Part shown: positions 27,998 through 36,648 of the stretch, piece by piece | Numbering within the stretch: position 1 is the stretch's first letter | How the letters are laid out: each line of letters opens with the position of its first letter | DNA from: Thalassospira lucentensis | GTDB lineage: Bacteria > Pseudomonadota > Alphaproteobacteria > Rhodospirillales > Thalassospiraceae | Direction: 5' to 3' | DNA length: 64,000 bases | NCBI RefSeq assembly: GCF_011806425.1 | Contig: NZ_JAATOV010000003.1 | Location: forward strand, 558,001-622,000 | Position numbers and translations under genes: made by a program | The notes under the pieces: generated by a model | What the model was told of the DNA's origin: nothing | What the model saw: the letters and a program-made list of their open reading frames with translations, nothing else | Database searches by the model: none

Positions 27998-28647
27998 ATT
28001 TGTTCGGCACCACCATGTTTTCTTTCTGATGCTGCCGCTTTGACAAGGGTTTCGGCCTCATCGATGCGCATCAGATTTGTACGGGTCACGTCGTCTACAA
28101 GAATTTGGTTATCTTTGGCCCAATCACGAGAAATATCAAGAAGTTCGTCAAAACCAACCAATGAAGATTCTGCAACAATTTTGGCGCCGTGCGCCTGTAT
28201 TGTCAGCTCGAACCAACCTTTGTTGCCATCGCGCTTGGTACTAAAGTAACGCAAGCGGAACTTAGAAAGTTCCGGCCATGCAAATGCTGTCCCGCCATAA
28301 ATGCTTGAAAGCCGAATGCCATATTCGGAAATATAGATCTTTTGCTGAAAGCGCAGCATGGTGCGCGCAAAGTAGAAAATAAACAGCAACGCCAAACCAG
28401 CCGCCGTCCACTGAATGATCGAAAGCATGTCAGGGATCACAGCCATCACAATGCAAATCAGCAAGCCAACAATCGACTTTGCAAGATCGGGTGCCATTGC
28501 CTTTGTCGGATAGGCCAGCATTTGCACATCGCCCTCAGACACCCCTGCCGGTTTGACCGGATCAGTCGCGCCATCGGCGGCACCGTCTGTGCCATCGATC
28601 TCGTGCGTATCATTCATATCCGGATGTTTATTCGGACTTATTGCCAT
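27994..28647 (-). CDS. Membrane protein of unknown function between glycan and transporter genes
   Basis: A 217-residue protein I do not recognise. An N-terminal hydrophilic, acidic stretch (1-55) is followed by two close hydrophobic segments (about 59-92), then a soluble domain of about 125 residues. That domain (FQQKIYISEYGIRLSS, AFAWPELSKFRLRYFST) looks like a PH-like or bacterial PH/DUF2244-type fold, but that is only an impression. CGGAG precedes the ATG. It overlaps the deacetylase gene by 10 bases and the ATPase gene by 4 bases, so it is firmly embedded in the operon. Confidence 0.7.
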   Translation of the reverse strand: MAISPNKHPDMNDTHEIDGTDGAADGATDPVKPAGVSEGDVQMLAYPTKAMAPDLAKSIVGLLICIVMAVIPDMLSIIQWTAAGLALLFIFYFARTMLRFQQKIYISEYGIRLSSIYGGTAFAWPELSKFRLRYFSTKRDGNKGWFELTIQAHGAKIVAESSLVGFDELLDISRDWAKDNQILVDDVTRTNLMRIDEAETLVKAAASERKHGGAEQI

Positions 28648-29396
28648 GGAAATACTCCGGGAATTCTTAACCAGCTCAGTGCTGAATGTTCCATTGAAAA
28701 AAGATTATCAAGAAATTGCGTCGTCGGTGCGTCATGCACCAAATGATGGGTCAGGATGCCGGTTGGTTCTTGCGGGTCCACGTCACCTTGGCGACGTGCC
28801 GAAAGATGGGCGATCATGGCGCCAAGGGCGGCGTCTTCGCCAACAAAGCCACGTGTTCCGCGCCAATCAATTACATCGACATGGGTGTTGACTTGAAGCA
28901 CGCCTTTATAAGGCTCTGGCTTCTTGCGGGCGTTAAAGGTGCTTAAGCCGCAAATACCGATATTGTGAAGGGCCGCCGCGACGTCATCGGAAATTCGGTT
29001 CCACGGCGGGACAATGACGGGCAAGAAACGATTACCAAACCGCGATGACAAAACCGCAAAGCCCTGCTTTAAATCGGCAATGACCGCGTCAACATCGCGG
29101 ATATCATCAAGTTCCTGCTTTTTACGGCCTTCGGGCATGTTGTTTTGATGGGCCCAGCCATGTTGCAAGACACGGGTATCAATGGTTTCCACCAAGCGTT
29201 CGACAAGATCATCTTGCAATGAGGCCGGAATAACCGCCAAGGCCAACGGGACGTTATAATCCTGTTCAAACCCCAAAAGGGTTTCAAGTTCGGGTGTTAC
29301 CGTAACAGCATCATCATCGCGCCACCACGCCGTCGCAACCCGTCCCTCGGACTGCCACAGATCAAGTTCCGTGCGCAATTGGTCCCAACTGCTCAT
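28638..29396 (-). CDS. Polysaccharide deacetylase-like protein
   Basis: A 252-residue cytoplasmic-looking protein (no signal peptide) with the NodB-like metal-site pattern. An acidic motif WRDDDA (D27-D29) is followed by HGWAHQN (H79, H83), and the late motif TGILTHHLVHD matches the second His site. These enzymes remove acyl groups from amino sugars using a divalent metal. The absence of a secretion signal suggests action on a precursor inside the cell, for instance a lipid- or nucleotide-linked glycan. It overlaps the glycosyltransferase upstream by 4 bases. Confidence 0.8.
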   Translation of the reverse strand: MSSWDQLRTELDLWQSEGRVATAWWRDDDAVTVTPELETLLGFEQDYNVPLALAVIPASLQDDLVERLVETIDTRVLQHGWAHQNNMPEGRKKQELDDIRDVDAVIADLKQGFAVLSSRFGNRFLPVIVPPWNRISDDVAAALHNIGICGLSTFNARKKPEPYKGVLQVNTHVDVIDWRGTRGFVGEDAALGAMIAHLSARRQGDVDPQEPTGILTHHLVHDAPTTQFLDNLFSMEHSALSWLRIPGVFPWQ

Positions 29397-30538
29397 GCCG
29401 TTCCCTTTGCCAATGCTGCGATTAATGACGCTGTTTTCTGCGCGCCGTTAAGGGCAACATTTAACTGTTGCGGCGGTTTGGCGCGATCTATTTGTTTTGC
29501 CAATGATTGCGCAGTCAGCCCATCAAGATCAAGCAAGGAAATAACACCGGCATTTGCCAATATCTCACCACGTTCTTTTTGCTCGCTTTCGCCGCCCTCG
29601 GCGAATGGGACCATGACAGCGGGTGTTTGGGTCGAAAGCACATCCATCAATGTATTGTACCCCGCCTGGGATACAGAAACAGCCGCCTTGGCCATGCGGG
29701 CGCGAAAATCGGGCAAGAAGCGATGCAGCGTAATGCCGGGCGGCATTGTGTTGACCAACGCGTCAAACCGGTCTTGGGGGAAATGCGGGCCGGTGACGAT
29801 GTCCCACGGTACATCTTGGTATTTTTCGGAATGTCCATGCGCAGCAATCGCAAGATCAATCAGCCCTGCCCCAACGGCACCGCCACCGGCCGAAACCAAA
29901 ACGCCGTTTCGGGTCGCACCATGATCTGTGTTTGATGCGACCTTAGGATGCGATGGTGCGACATAACCGGTATAGACGATCAGGTCCTTGATATCATCGG
30001 CATATGGGAAACTGTGATCAAAGCCGAACAGGTTTTGATCCCCGTGAACCAGAACCCGATCAAAATATTCGCGGGCAATATCGCGCATCCATTTTGTTTT
30101 TGCCGGATCGGTTTTGCGCACCAAAAGATCGCGTACGGAACAAACAATTGGCACACTTGCCTGTTTGGCCGCTGTCATTAACGGGATCAGTTCAAACCGA
30201 AAGGCACGCCGACCAAACGGAAACATTTCAATCAGCAGCACCTTTGGCGCTGTTTCCTTGAACGCGGCCAAAAGATCATCTTTGCGACGTTCTTTCCAAT
30301 CGTCATCAACCGGCGTGTCATTGACATCCACAAGGCCGGAAAAATTGCTATCGGCGCTGCGGCAGGCAGGTAATTGCACGACACGGTCAGCGGCGAAATC
30401 AAGGGATGGATCAGGAATGCCGCCACTGGCAACGGTTACGGTCAGCCCCTGATCGCGCATTGCCTGATTAATCAGGGCCATGCGCCGCACATGCCCAATG
30501 CCAAGCAAGTGCTGAACATAGACCATAACGTCGCTCAT
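29393..30538 (-). CDS. MurG-like predicted glycosyltransferase (COG4671 type)
   Basis: A 381-residue protein of GT-B fold. The N-terminal motif MVYVQHLLGIGHVRRM is a glycine-containing loop as in MurG-type enzymes. The C-terminal part contains SQAGYNTLMDVLSTQTPAVMVPF, the usual nucleotide-sugar site. It resembles the protein encoded at 33640-34842, the first gene of the same operon, especially in the GHxRR motif. Donor and acceptor are unknown. Confidence 0.82.
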   Translation of the reverse strand: MSDVMVYVQHLLGIGHVRRMALINQAMRDQGLTVTVASGGIPDPSLDFAADRVVQLPACRSADSNFSGLVDVNDTPVDDDWKERRKDDLLAAFKETAPKVLLIEMFPFGRRAFRFELIPLMTAAKQASVPIVCSVRDLLVRKTDPAKTKWMRDIAREYFDRVLVHGDQNLFGFDHSFPYADDIKDLIVYTGYVAPSHPKVASNTDHGATRNGVLVSAGGGAVGAGLIDLAIAAHGHSEKYQDVPWDIVTGPHFPQDRFDALVNTMPPGITLHRFLPDFRARMAKAAVSVSQAGYNTLMDVLSTQTPAVMVPFAEGGESEQKERGEILANAGVISLLDLDGLTAQSLAKQIDRAKPPQQLNVALNGAQKTASLIAALAKGTA

Positions 30539-31170
30539 AGCCGGTCCTCATCATCAATAACAATCAATGGCACATTCAACGCGACCACCGAAAAACCATC
30601 TGTTTCCGACCAGTCAAAAACATGCAGACATTCCCAATCGAGTTTATCGGGGATTTTGCCCATCATGTCCCAGCCGCGCGCCGCCGCATACACGGCACGA
30701 ATAACGCCCTTATGCGTGATCGCACCGAATGTATCATTCGTGCCGGGGGCCTGATTGGCCGTGTGGCGGGTCAGGAAATCTTGCACGCGGACAAGAACAT
30801 CTTGTGGGCTTTCACCACCATCCGGGCGAAACGCCCAACCCCGGTCTTCGTTTCGCGCCATTTCTGCCCCAAGCTTTGCGCGAAGATCGGGCAGTCTTTC
30901 GCCTTCCCACGTGCCCCAATCCATTTCGATCAAATCAGGTTGGGCGGTGACGGGTGAAATAGACAGCGCATCGGCGGTTTCACGGGTCCGGGTCAGCGGC
31001 GTGCAATACCACGGCACGTCTTGCCAATCGTCGGGCAGCCGTAAGGTGCGATAATGCGCGATGGTATCGGTGCGAAGGGAAATATCAGATCGCCCCTGAA
31101 TACGCTTTTCCGCGTTCCAGTCCGTTACCCCATGGCGCAATAAGGCAAAGCGTATGGTGCTCATGCTCAT
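30535..31170 (-). CDS. Histidine phosphatase family protein
   Basis: A 211-residue phosphatase of the phosphoglycerate-mutase-like superfamily: FALLRHGVTDWNAEKRIQG with phospho-accepting His13, and ITHKGVIRAVYAA with the second catalytic His. GWAFRPDGGESPQD is typical of this branch. The start at 31170 overlaps the upstream glycosyltransferase stop by 4 bases; an extension to 31317 runs inside that gene and is rejected. In this setting it may dephosphorylate a sugar phosphate or phospholipid intermediate, an inference from context only. Confidence 0.85.
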   Translation of the reverse strand: MSMSTIRFALLRHGVTDWNAEKRIQGRSDISLRTDTIAHYRTLRLPDDWQDVPWYCTPLTRTRETADALSISPVTAQPDLIEMDWGTWEGERLPDLRAKLGAEMARNEDRGWAFRPDGGESPQDVLVRVQDFLTRHTANQAPGTNDTFGAITHKGVIRAVYAAARGWDMMGKIPDKLDWECLHVFDWSETDGFSVVALNVPLIVIDDEDRL

Positions 31171-32306
31171 GCTCGCCCTGCCTTTGACTTTGCAACAATC
31201 TGGCGAAGCTCTGCCCCCAGCAGTTCGGATGCAGATGCAATGGTGTGGTCGTGCGCGGCCTTGGTTGCAGCGGCCAGACCAAAGGGACGGAGCATCTGCA
31301 CTTGATCGGTCAGACATTTTGCCAACTGTGCGCCAAACGCGTCTGCATCGCCGACCGGGACAAGCCAGCCCGTTTTCTGATCGGCAACCACGCCGGGCAC
31401 GCCGCCAGTATTTCCGGCCAGCACCGGCAACCCTGCCGCCTGTGCTTCGAGCAATGCCATACCATAGGCTTCATTCACCGCCGGCCAAACAAACAGGTCG
31501 GACACGGCAAGATGATCGCGGGTTTGTTCGGGCCGACACAGACCGGCAAAGCGGAGATTGCGGTCGGTGATGCCTTGTTTTGCAAACAATTTCTCCACCT
31601 CGGCCCTTGCGGGGCCATCGCCAATAATGGTCAGGTGCCAGTTATCGATGTTGCGTTGCGTTAACTGGCCCAAGGCAAGTGCAAGAATTTCAAAGGATTT
31701 TAGCTTATCCCCACCGCGCATCATGGCGGTGGTAACGAGCCTAATACACGCAGGACCGATGTCCGCGCGCGACGTTACCTGCCAATTTTCAACCTCGGTA
31801 AAGGGGGCAAGGTAATGCAGCGCCTTGGCATCGCAGATCGGCCTTAGGCATTCCATATCGGCGCGATTAAGCGAAAAGACCGCATCCGCGTGACGCAGCG
31901 CAATTTCAACTGCCTGATGGCTTTGTTGCCACGGACCGTTTGCCCGCTTTGGCGCGAAGGATGCTTCGGCAACGACGTAAGGAATATCCAGTGTCTTGGC
32001 GACAATCGGCCCGATCCAATCGGGCGCCTTATAGTACAGATGATAGGTAAACCAGACATCTGGCCGGGGGCGCACACCGGATTGATAAAAACGCAGCAAG
32101 CGCGCGGCCAGTTTTGACCCCAACTCAGCAAGGCGGGCCTGTTGCAGGATATTGCCGTCTGCAACCCGACTGCGCAGGCGTGCGGCAATCTCGACATCCA
32201 TATCAGATGCCGCAAGCGCCTTAATCAGCATCCGCGCCATCAACCGATCGCCGGATGGCACCGGATGATCAGCGGGCTTTAACGGGGCATAGAAGGCAAC
32301 CTTCAC
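31167..32306 (-). CDS. Glycosyltransferase family 4 protein
   Basis: A 379-residue GT-B glycosyltransferase starting with GTG. The C-terminal GT1/GT4 domain is clear: LRFAGLCRPEQTRDHLAVS, then FVWPAVNEAYGMALLEAQAAGLPVLAGNTGGVPGVV with the E-x7-E motif (quoted in part). GGGGG lies before the start. It follows the next glycosyltransferase by 12 bases and overlaps the phosphatase gene. Confidence 0.88.
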   Translation of the reverse strand: MKVAFYAPLKPADHPVPSGDRLMARMLIKALAASDMDVEIAARLRSRVADGNILQQARLAELGSKLAARLLRFYQSGVRPRPDVWFTYHLYYKAPDWIGPIVAKTLDIPYVVAEASFAPKRANGPWQQSHQAVEIALRHADAVFSLNRADMECLRPICDAKALHYLAPFTEVENWQVTSRADIGPACIRLVTTAMMRGGDKLKSFEILALALGQLTQRNIDNWHLTIIGDGPARAEVEKLFAKQGITDRNLRFAGLCRPEQTRDHLAVSDLFVWPAVNEAYGMALLEAQAAGLPVLAGNTGGVPGVVADQKTGWLVPVGDADAFGAQLAKCLTDQVQMLRPFGLAAATKAAHDHTIASASELLGAELRQIVAKSKAGRA

Positions 32307-32318
32307 GGCAGTTGCCCC

Positions 32319-33617
32319 CTACTCTGCTGCTGAGGTTTCTGAGGGTGTTAAGCGCGAAGGTTTGTCGGCAATCGCGTTTTCGTATTCTTTGTCCGAAACG
32401 CCAAAGCGATGTGCCAAGTCCTTCATCCCGCGATAGAATGAGAAATCCCGACGCACAATTACATTGCCCTGACGGCCCATCTCGGCGCGACGTTTTGGAT
32501 CGGTGATCAGGCTTTGTAATGCTGTCGCCAGTGCATCCGGATCACGTTGTTCAACCAGAAGGCCATTCACGCCGTCATCGATAAGCTCCGGGATGGCTGA
32601 AATGGCGGTTGAAACCGCAGCCAAACCGCAAAGCTGTGCTTCCATCAGAACGTTGGGCAACCCGTCACGGTCACCGTCTTTTTGAATTCGGCTGGCCAAG
32701 ACAAACAAATCGGCGGTTTGACAGGCGGCGATGACTTCTTGTTGGTCGCGGGCACCTTGCCATTCACACCGGTCCGATACGCCCAAATCAACTGCGAGCT
32801 TGCGGTATTTATCCGCGCTTCCCCCACCAATATGAACAAATCGCCACGCAAGATCGTTTGGCAGTTTTGCCAAGGCACGCAGCAAATCGTCATAGCCCTT
32901 TTTGCCGACCAAACGGCCGACCGAAAGAATCGTGACAGGCTGGTCCGAGTTGCTGCCATCGCGCATTTCGCGTTCGGGCAATTGTTCGGGGAAGCGTGAA
33001 AAATCAAGCCCGTGATAAAGCAGATGAACCTTTGACGGGTCCTCGGCCAAATCGCGCAAATAGCTGACATTGGCCTGCGTACAGGTGACCAGCCAGTCCA
33101 TATCACGCAGCTTTTCGCGCATATCCCAATCCGCACTGGTATAGATGTCCTTGGCATGTGCAGAACAGGACCATGGCAACCCACGTATGATCGCGCAATA
33201 CCGTGCCACAGAGGCCGGAGTATGGAGGAAATGGGCGTAAATGCGGGTGACATCGTCGGTCAGCTCGGCGGCCATAACAATGGCCTGAACAAACCGTCGG
33301 GCACGGTTTGGTGTGCGATCACGCCGGTAATCCTGCCACCAGATATTTACCGCCCGACGATAGCCGCGCAATTTGCGGACTTTCCACCAACTGCGCAAGA
33401 CACGCATCGGTTCCTGATAGACATATTCTGGAAGATAATCGACATCGCCCGTGATCCGTTTGTGGATCGGATGGCGTTTTTTATCCGTCGGATGGCGCAG
33501 CGACACAATCCGATAGGGAATGTTCGCTTGCTGAATGCCAAGAATTTCCTGCGCAATAAAGGTTTCCGACAATCGCGGATATCCCTTAACCACGATTGCA
33601 AGATTGTCGCGTGTCAT
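32319..33617 (-). CDS. Glycosyltransferase family 4 protein
   Basis: A 432-residue GT-B glycosyltransferase. The N-terminal part begins AIVVKGYPRLSETFIAQEI, a motif common in GT4 enzymes of surface polysaccharide synthesis. The C-terminal domain contains ILSVGRLVGKKGYDDLL, CEWQGARDQQEV and DGLPNVLMEAQLCGLAAVS. The start at 33617 is chosen because the longer frame to 33698 overlaps the upstream gene. It is the second gene of the operon, 22 bases after the first. Confidence 0.88.
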   Translation of the reverse strand: MTRDNLAIVVKGYPRLSETFIAQEILGIQQANIPYRIVSLRHPTDKKRHPIHKRITGDVDYLPEYVYQEPMRVLRSWWKVRKLRGYRRAVNIWWQDYRRDRTPNRARRFVQAIVMAAELTDDVTRIYAHFLHTPASVARYCAIIRGLPWSCSAHAKDIYTSADWDMREKLRDMDWLVTCTQANVSYLRDLAEDPSKVHLLYHGLDFSRFPEQLPEREMRDGSNSDQPVTILSVGRLVGKKGYDDLLRALAKLPNDLAWRFVHIGGGSADKYRKLAVDLGVSDRCEWQGARDQQEVIAACQTADLFVLASRIQKDGDRDGLPNVLMEAQLCGLAAVSTAISAIPELIDDGVNGLLVEQRDPDALATALQSLITDPKRRAEMGRQGNVIVRRDFSFYRGMKDLAHRFGVSDKEYENAIADKPSRLTPSETSAAE

Positions 33618-33639
33618 AACTTTATGTCCCGGCGTTTTC

Positions 33640-34842
33640 TTATTCGGCGGCCATTTGTGGCGGAAGCCAGCGATCAACAAGATCGCCAATCCGATCAAGC
33701 CCGCCCATCAGGTTTGGAACGGTCACATGCGACGGCTTGGCTTGCGAAATTAACCCATGCAGCGCATCGGCCATCTGACGCGGATCACGTCCGTTCTCTT
33801 CGGTCAGCATTTTGACAAGGCCGAGCTTTTCAGCCGCCGACGCACGAACATATTGTTCAAGGCGTGGTACCGTACGCGGTATGATAACGGCCGGTTTATC
33901 AAATGACAGAATTTCACAGAACGTATTGTAGCCGCCCATTGCAATCACGCCGGCGGATTTATCCATCAGCATTTCGACATTGGCGTCAAACGTAATCACC
34001 GACAGCTTGTCGATCTTTTCAGCGCGATCCATAAAGGATTTCTGATCCGCAGGCGGCATAAACGGCCCCAGCACGACAAGCGACGGCACCGCAATGGTCG
34101 GGTCCGTTTCATAGGCGCTGATCACCCAATCAACCATATTGACCCCGTCCCCGCCGCCACCGGTGGTGACAAGGTAATACGGTTCTTCAAGGCCAAGCGC
34201 ACCGTGTTCTGGTGACGGGCGCCGGGTCGCGGTCCGTGGCAAATAGCCGGTATAGGCCATTTTTTCTTCGACACCGGGCGGCAAATCAATGCCAGCAAGC
34301 GGATTACAGATTTCCTGCAAGCCATAGACCCATATTTCGTCATACAGGTCCGCCAAGGCTGGCACGCATTGTTTGCGGTCCCATTCTTCGCGAAGATGAG
34401 CCGGATCATCCATCACATCGCGCAAGCCCATCACAAGACGGGTGCGGCGTTCGCTGAGCATGCGAAGAGTGGATTCAACTTCACCCCGAAGACCAAGTGG
34501 TTCTTTATCAACAATGAAAATGTCGGGATTAAACACATCTGCGGTGTGCTTAATGATCGATTCCCGCATTTCAAGAATCTGATCAACATCGATATTGAGG
34601 TTAAGTGACGTATATTCGCCGTTTGACAGCTTAATCACGCCAGGAATGCGGACAAAGTCGACTCGTGATCGAAATTCAAAACTGCCAATGATCGGTGACC
34701 CCGACAGGATCAGAACTGAAACATCATCACGACGAGACACAAGCGCATGCGCAATGGTTCGGCAACGGCGCAAGTGACCGAGCCCAAAGGTATCATGGCT
34801 ATAAATTAGAACCCGATAGCCGGAGTTCCCTACTACTGACAT
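33640..34842 (-). CDS. MurG-like predicted glycosyltransferase (COG4671 type), first gene of operon
   Basis: A 400-residue protein of GT-B type with N-terminal VLIYSHDTFGLGHLRRCRTIA, VDKEPLGLRGE in the middle, and MGGYNTFCEILSFDKPAVIIP near the C-terminus. It is a paralogue-like relative of the gene at 29393-30538. No signal peptide or clear membrane helix is seen, so it acts at the cytoplasmic face. The ATG is preceded only by a weak site. It opens a run of twelve genes on the minus strand; the promoter should lie within 34843-34990 but was not located. Confidence 0.83.
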   Translation of the reverse strand: MSVVGNSGYRVLIYSHDTFGLGHLRRCRTIAHALVSRRDDVSVLILSGSPIIGSFEFRSRVDFVRIPGVIKLSNGEYTSLNLNIDVDQILEMRESIIKHTADVFNPDIFIVDKEPLGLRGEVESTLRMLSERRTRLVMGLRDVMDDPAHLREEWDRKQCVPALADLYDEIWVYGLQEICNPLAGIDLPPGVEEKMAYTGYLPRTATRRPSPEHGALGLEEPYYLVTTGGGGDGVNMVDWVISAYETDPTIAVPSLVVLGPFMPPADQKSFMDRAEKIDKLSVITFDANVEMLMDKSAGVIAMGGYNTFCEILSFDKPAVIIPRTVPRLEQYVRASAAEKLGLVKMLTEENGRDPRQMADALHGLISQAKPSHVTVPNLMGGLDRIGDLVDRWLPPQMAAE

Positions 34843-34932
34843 ATATTCGTCCGCTAACGCAGTGGCCCACTACACCTATTCAACCATAAACGCATGGTGA
34901 CAGGGTATCTCTGAATTCAAGTATATTTAACC

Positions 34933-34955
34933 AGTACATCCAATTTGGACGTACT
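34933..34955 (-). other. Hairpin between the beta-CASP gene and the glycan operon
   Basis: AGTACATCC and GGACGTACT form a 9-bp stem with one mismatch and a 5-base loop. It lies 36 bases after the beta-CASP gene stop on the minus strand. The following bases (GGTTAAATATAC) are A/T-rich but hold no real T-run, so this is at best a weak terminator. Confidence 0.45.
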
Positions 34956-34990
34956 TTAAAACCCGTAAACTTATAATTGGCTTATTGCTC

Positions 34991-36562
34991 TCATACAGAC
35001 CCGATATCGCGCAAGACTTTTTCAAGCAACGTGCGCCGTTTGGCATCACTTTCAAGAGAGCGCAGCTTTTCCGAAAGTTCGGTAATCGTGCCAGCGTACA
35101 AATTGTGCCAATCATCACGCGACAAGTCTTCGCCTGACAATCTGGGCTGAATTTTCGCCGTTCGCAAGGCCCCGGCACGAAGCTTTACCGTTTCATCAAG
35201 CATGGGCAAGGCGATCTTGTTTTGATCAAGCCCCTCGTCCAACAGCGCTTGTTTAAAGGCAGTTCGCGCCCCTTCTTCTCCATGGGTTAAAAAGATGCGC
35301 TTTGCGACGGGCTGGCGATCACGGGCCCAGCGCAGCAACATTTCCTGATCGGCATGACCGGAATACACATCGAGCGTCCGGATGCGCGCACGGACTTCTA
35401 TTTCCTCGCCGTGAATACGCACACGCTTCGCACCCCGTTGCAAAACACGGCCAAATGACCCTGCGGCCTGAAACCCGACCAGCAACACGGTGCATTCGTC
35501 ACGCCAAAGGTTGTTTTTCAAATGATACCGAATGCGTCCTGCATCACACATCCCACTTGCCGACAGAATAATGGCCCCGCTTTTGACCAAGGCAAGTTGC
35601 TTGCTGGCTTCGACATCCGGGACCATGTGAAACTTCGGATGATCAAGGGCCCGTGCGTCGGCACCTGTTAAATGCTTTGCAAAAACCTCGGTCGCGCGCT
35701 TTGCCAACGGACTATCAATAAACACAGTCGCCTCTGGCAGGTCGCCGTGATTAAACAAATACGCAAGATCGACCATCAATTCCTGCGTTCGAGCAACGGC
35801 GAAACTTGGGATAATCAGGTTTCCACCTGCCTTCAATGCGTCACATACTTCGGCGCGCAACAATGCCCTGCGTTCATCGTCGCTTAAATCGGTGCGATTT
35901 CGGTCGCCATAGGTTGTTTCGACGAACAGATAATCAAGGTCTGCCGGGGCTTCTGGGGCATTGTTAAACACCGCCTCGCCGGTTCCGATATCACCAGAAA
36001 ATAGCATTCGCGTTGGGGTGTCATCATCATTTTGCGCGATTTCAATTTCAATCGATGCCGACCCAAGCAAATGCCCCGCATCCCAAAACCGGGCTTTGAC
36101 GCCGGGAATGATTTCTTTCCAGGCGTGGTAATCGACAACCTTAAACTGATCGAGGGTTCTTTCCGCGTCATGGCGGGTATAGATCGGTGTTACCTGCGGG
36201 CGACCGCGCCGGGCATTGCGACGATTAAGGCGTTCGACTTCTGATTCCTGAATATATCCGGAATCAGGCAACATATATGTCAGAAGGTCGCAGGTAGGCT
36301 CAGTTGCAATGATCGGCCCCTTGAACCCCGCCTTGACCAGTTTGGGCAGTAAACCAGAATGATCAATATGGGCATGGGTTAAAAGGACAGCCTTGATCGA
36401 ACCGACATCAAACGCAAACGGCCCGTAATTAAGTTCTCGGACTGTTTTACTACCCTGAAACATCCCGCAATCGACAAGGATATTGCCCTGATCTGTTTGC
36501 AGGAAATAGCACGATCCGGTCACGCCGCCAGCCGCACCGCAAAAAGTAACCGCTATTGTCAT
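34991..36562 (-). CDS. Beta-CASP family metallo-beta-lactamase-fold nuclease
   Basis: A 523-residue protein with an N-terminal metallo-beta-lactamase domain containing the zinc motif THAHIDHSG, plus DAGHLLGSA and FSGDIG. A beta-CASP insertion follows (PSFAVARTQELM and SASGMCDAGRIRYHL), and a C-terminal RMMBL segment has YSGHADQEMLLRW and FLTHGE. This architecture belongs to the mRNA 3'-end-processing exonuclease-like group of RNA nucleases. The ATG at 36562 has GAGGACGTC upstream. It is a single gene between moeA and the glycan operon; its RNA targets are unknown. Confidence 0.9.
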   Translation of the reverse strand: MTIAVTFCGAAGGVTGSCYFLQTDQGNILVDCGMFQGSKTVRELNYGPFAFDVGSIKAVLLTHAHIDHSGLLPKLVKAGFKGPIIATEPTCDLLTYMLPDSGYIQESEVERLNRRNARRGRPQVTPIYTRHDAERTLDQFKVVDYHAWKEIIPGVKARFWDAGHLLGSASIEIEIAQNDDDTPTRMLFSGDIGTGEAVFNNAPEAPADLDYLFVETTYGDRNRTDLSDDERRALLRAEVCDALKAGGNLIIPSFAVARTQELMVDLAYLFNHGDLPEATVFIDSPLAKRATEVFAKHLTGADARALDHPKFHMVPDVEASKQLALVKSGAIILSASGMCDAGRIRYHLKNNLWRDECTVLLVGFQAAGSFGRVLQRGAKRVRIHGEEIEVRARIRTLDVYSGHADQEMLLRWARDRQPVAKRIFLTHGEEGARTAFKQALLDEGLDQNKIALPMLDETVKLRAGALRTAKIQPRLSGEDLSRDDWHNLYAGTITELSEKLRSLESDAKRRTLLEKVLRDIGSV

Positions 36563-36648
36563 GACGTCCTCGTGCTGTTTGTGCCGATATCCCACCTTCG
36601 CGCAAACAGGACGACATTACAATGACATGGATCACCACAATTGTCGGA

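Noticed and set aside
30535-31317. Longer form of the histidine phosphatase starting at 31317
   Set aside because: The added 49 residues overlap the glycosyltransferase gene and show no conservation pattern; the ATG at 31170 overlaps the upstream stop by 4 bases.
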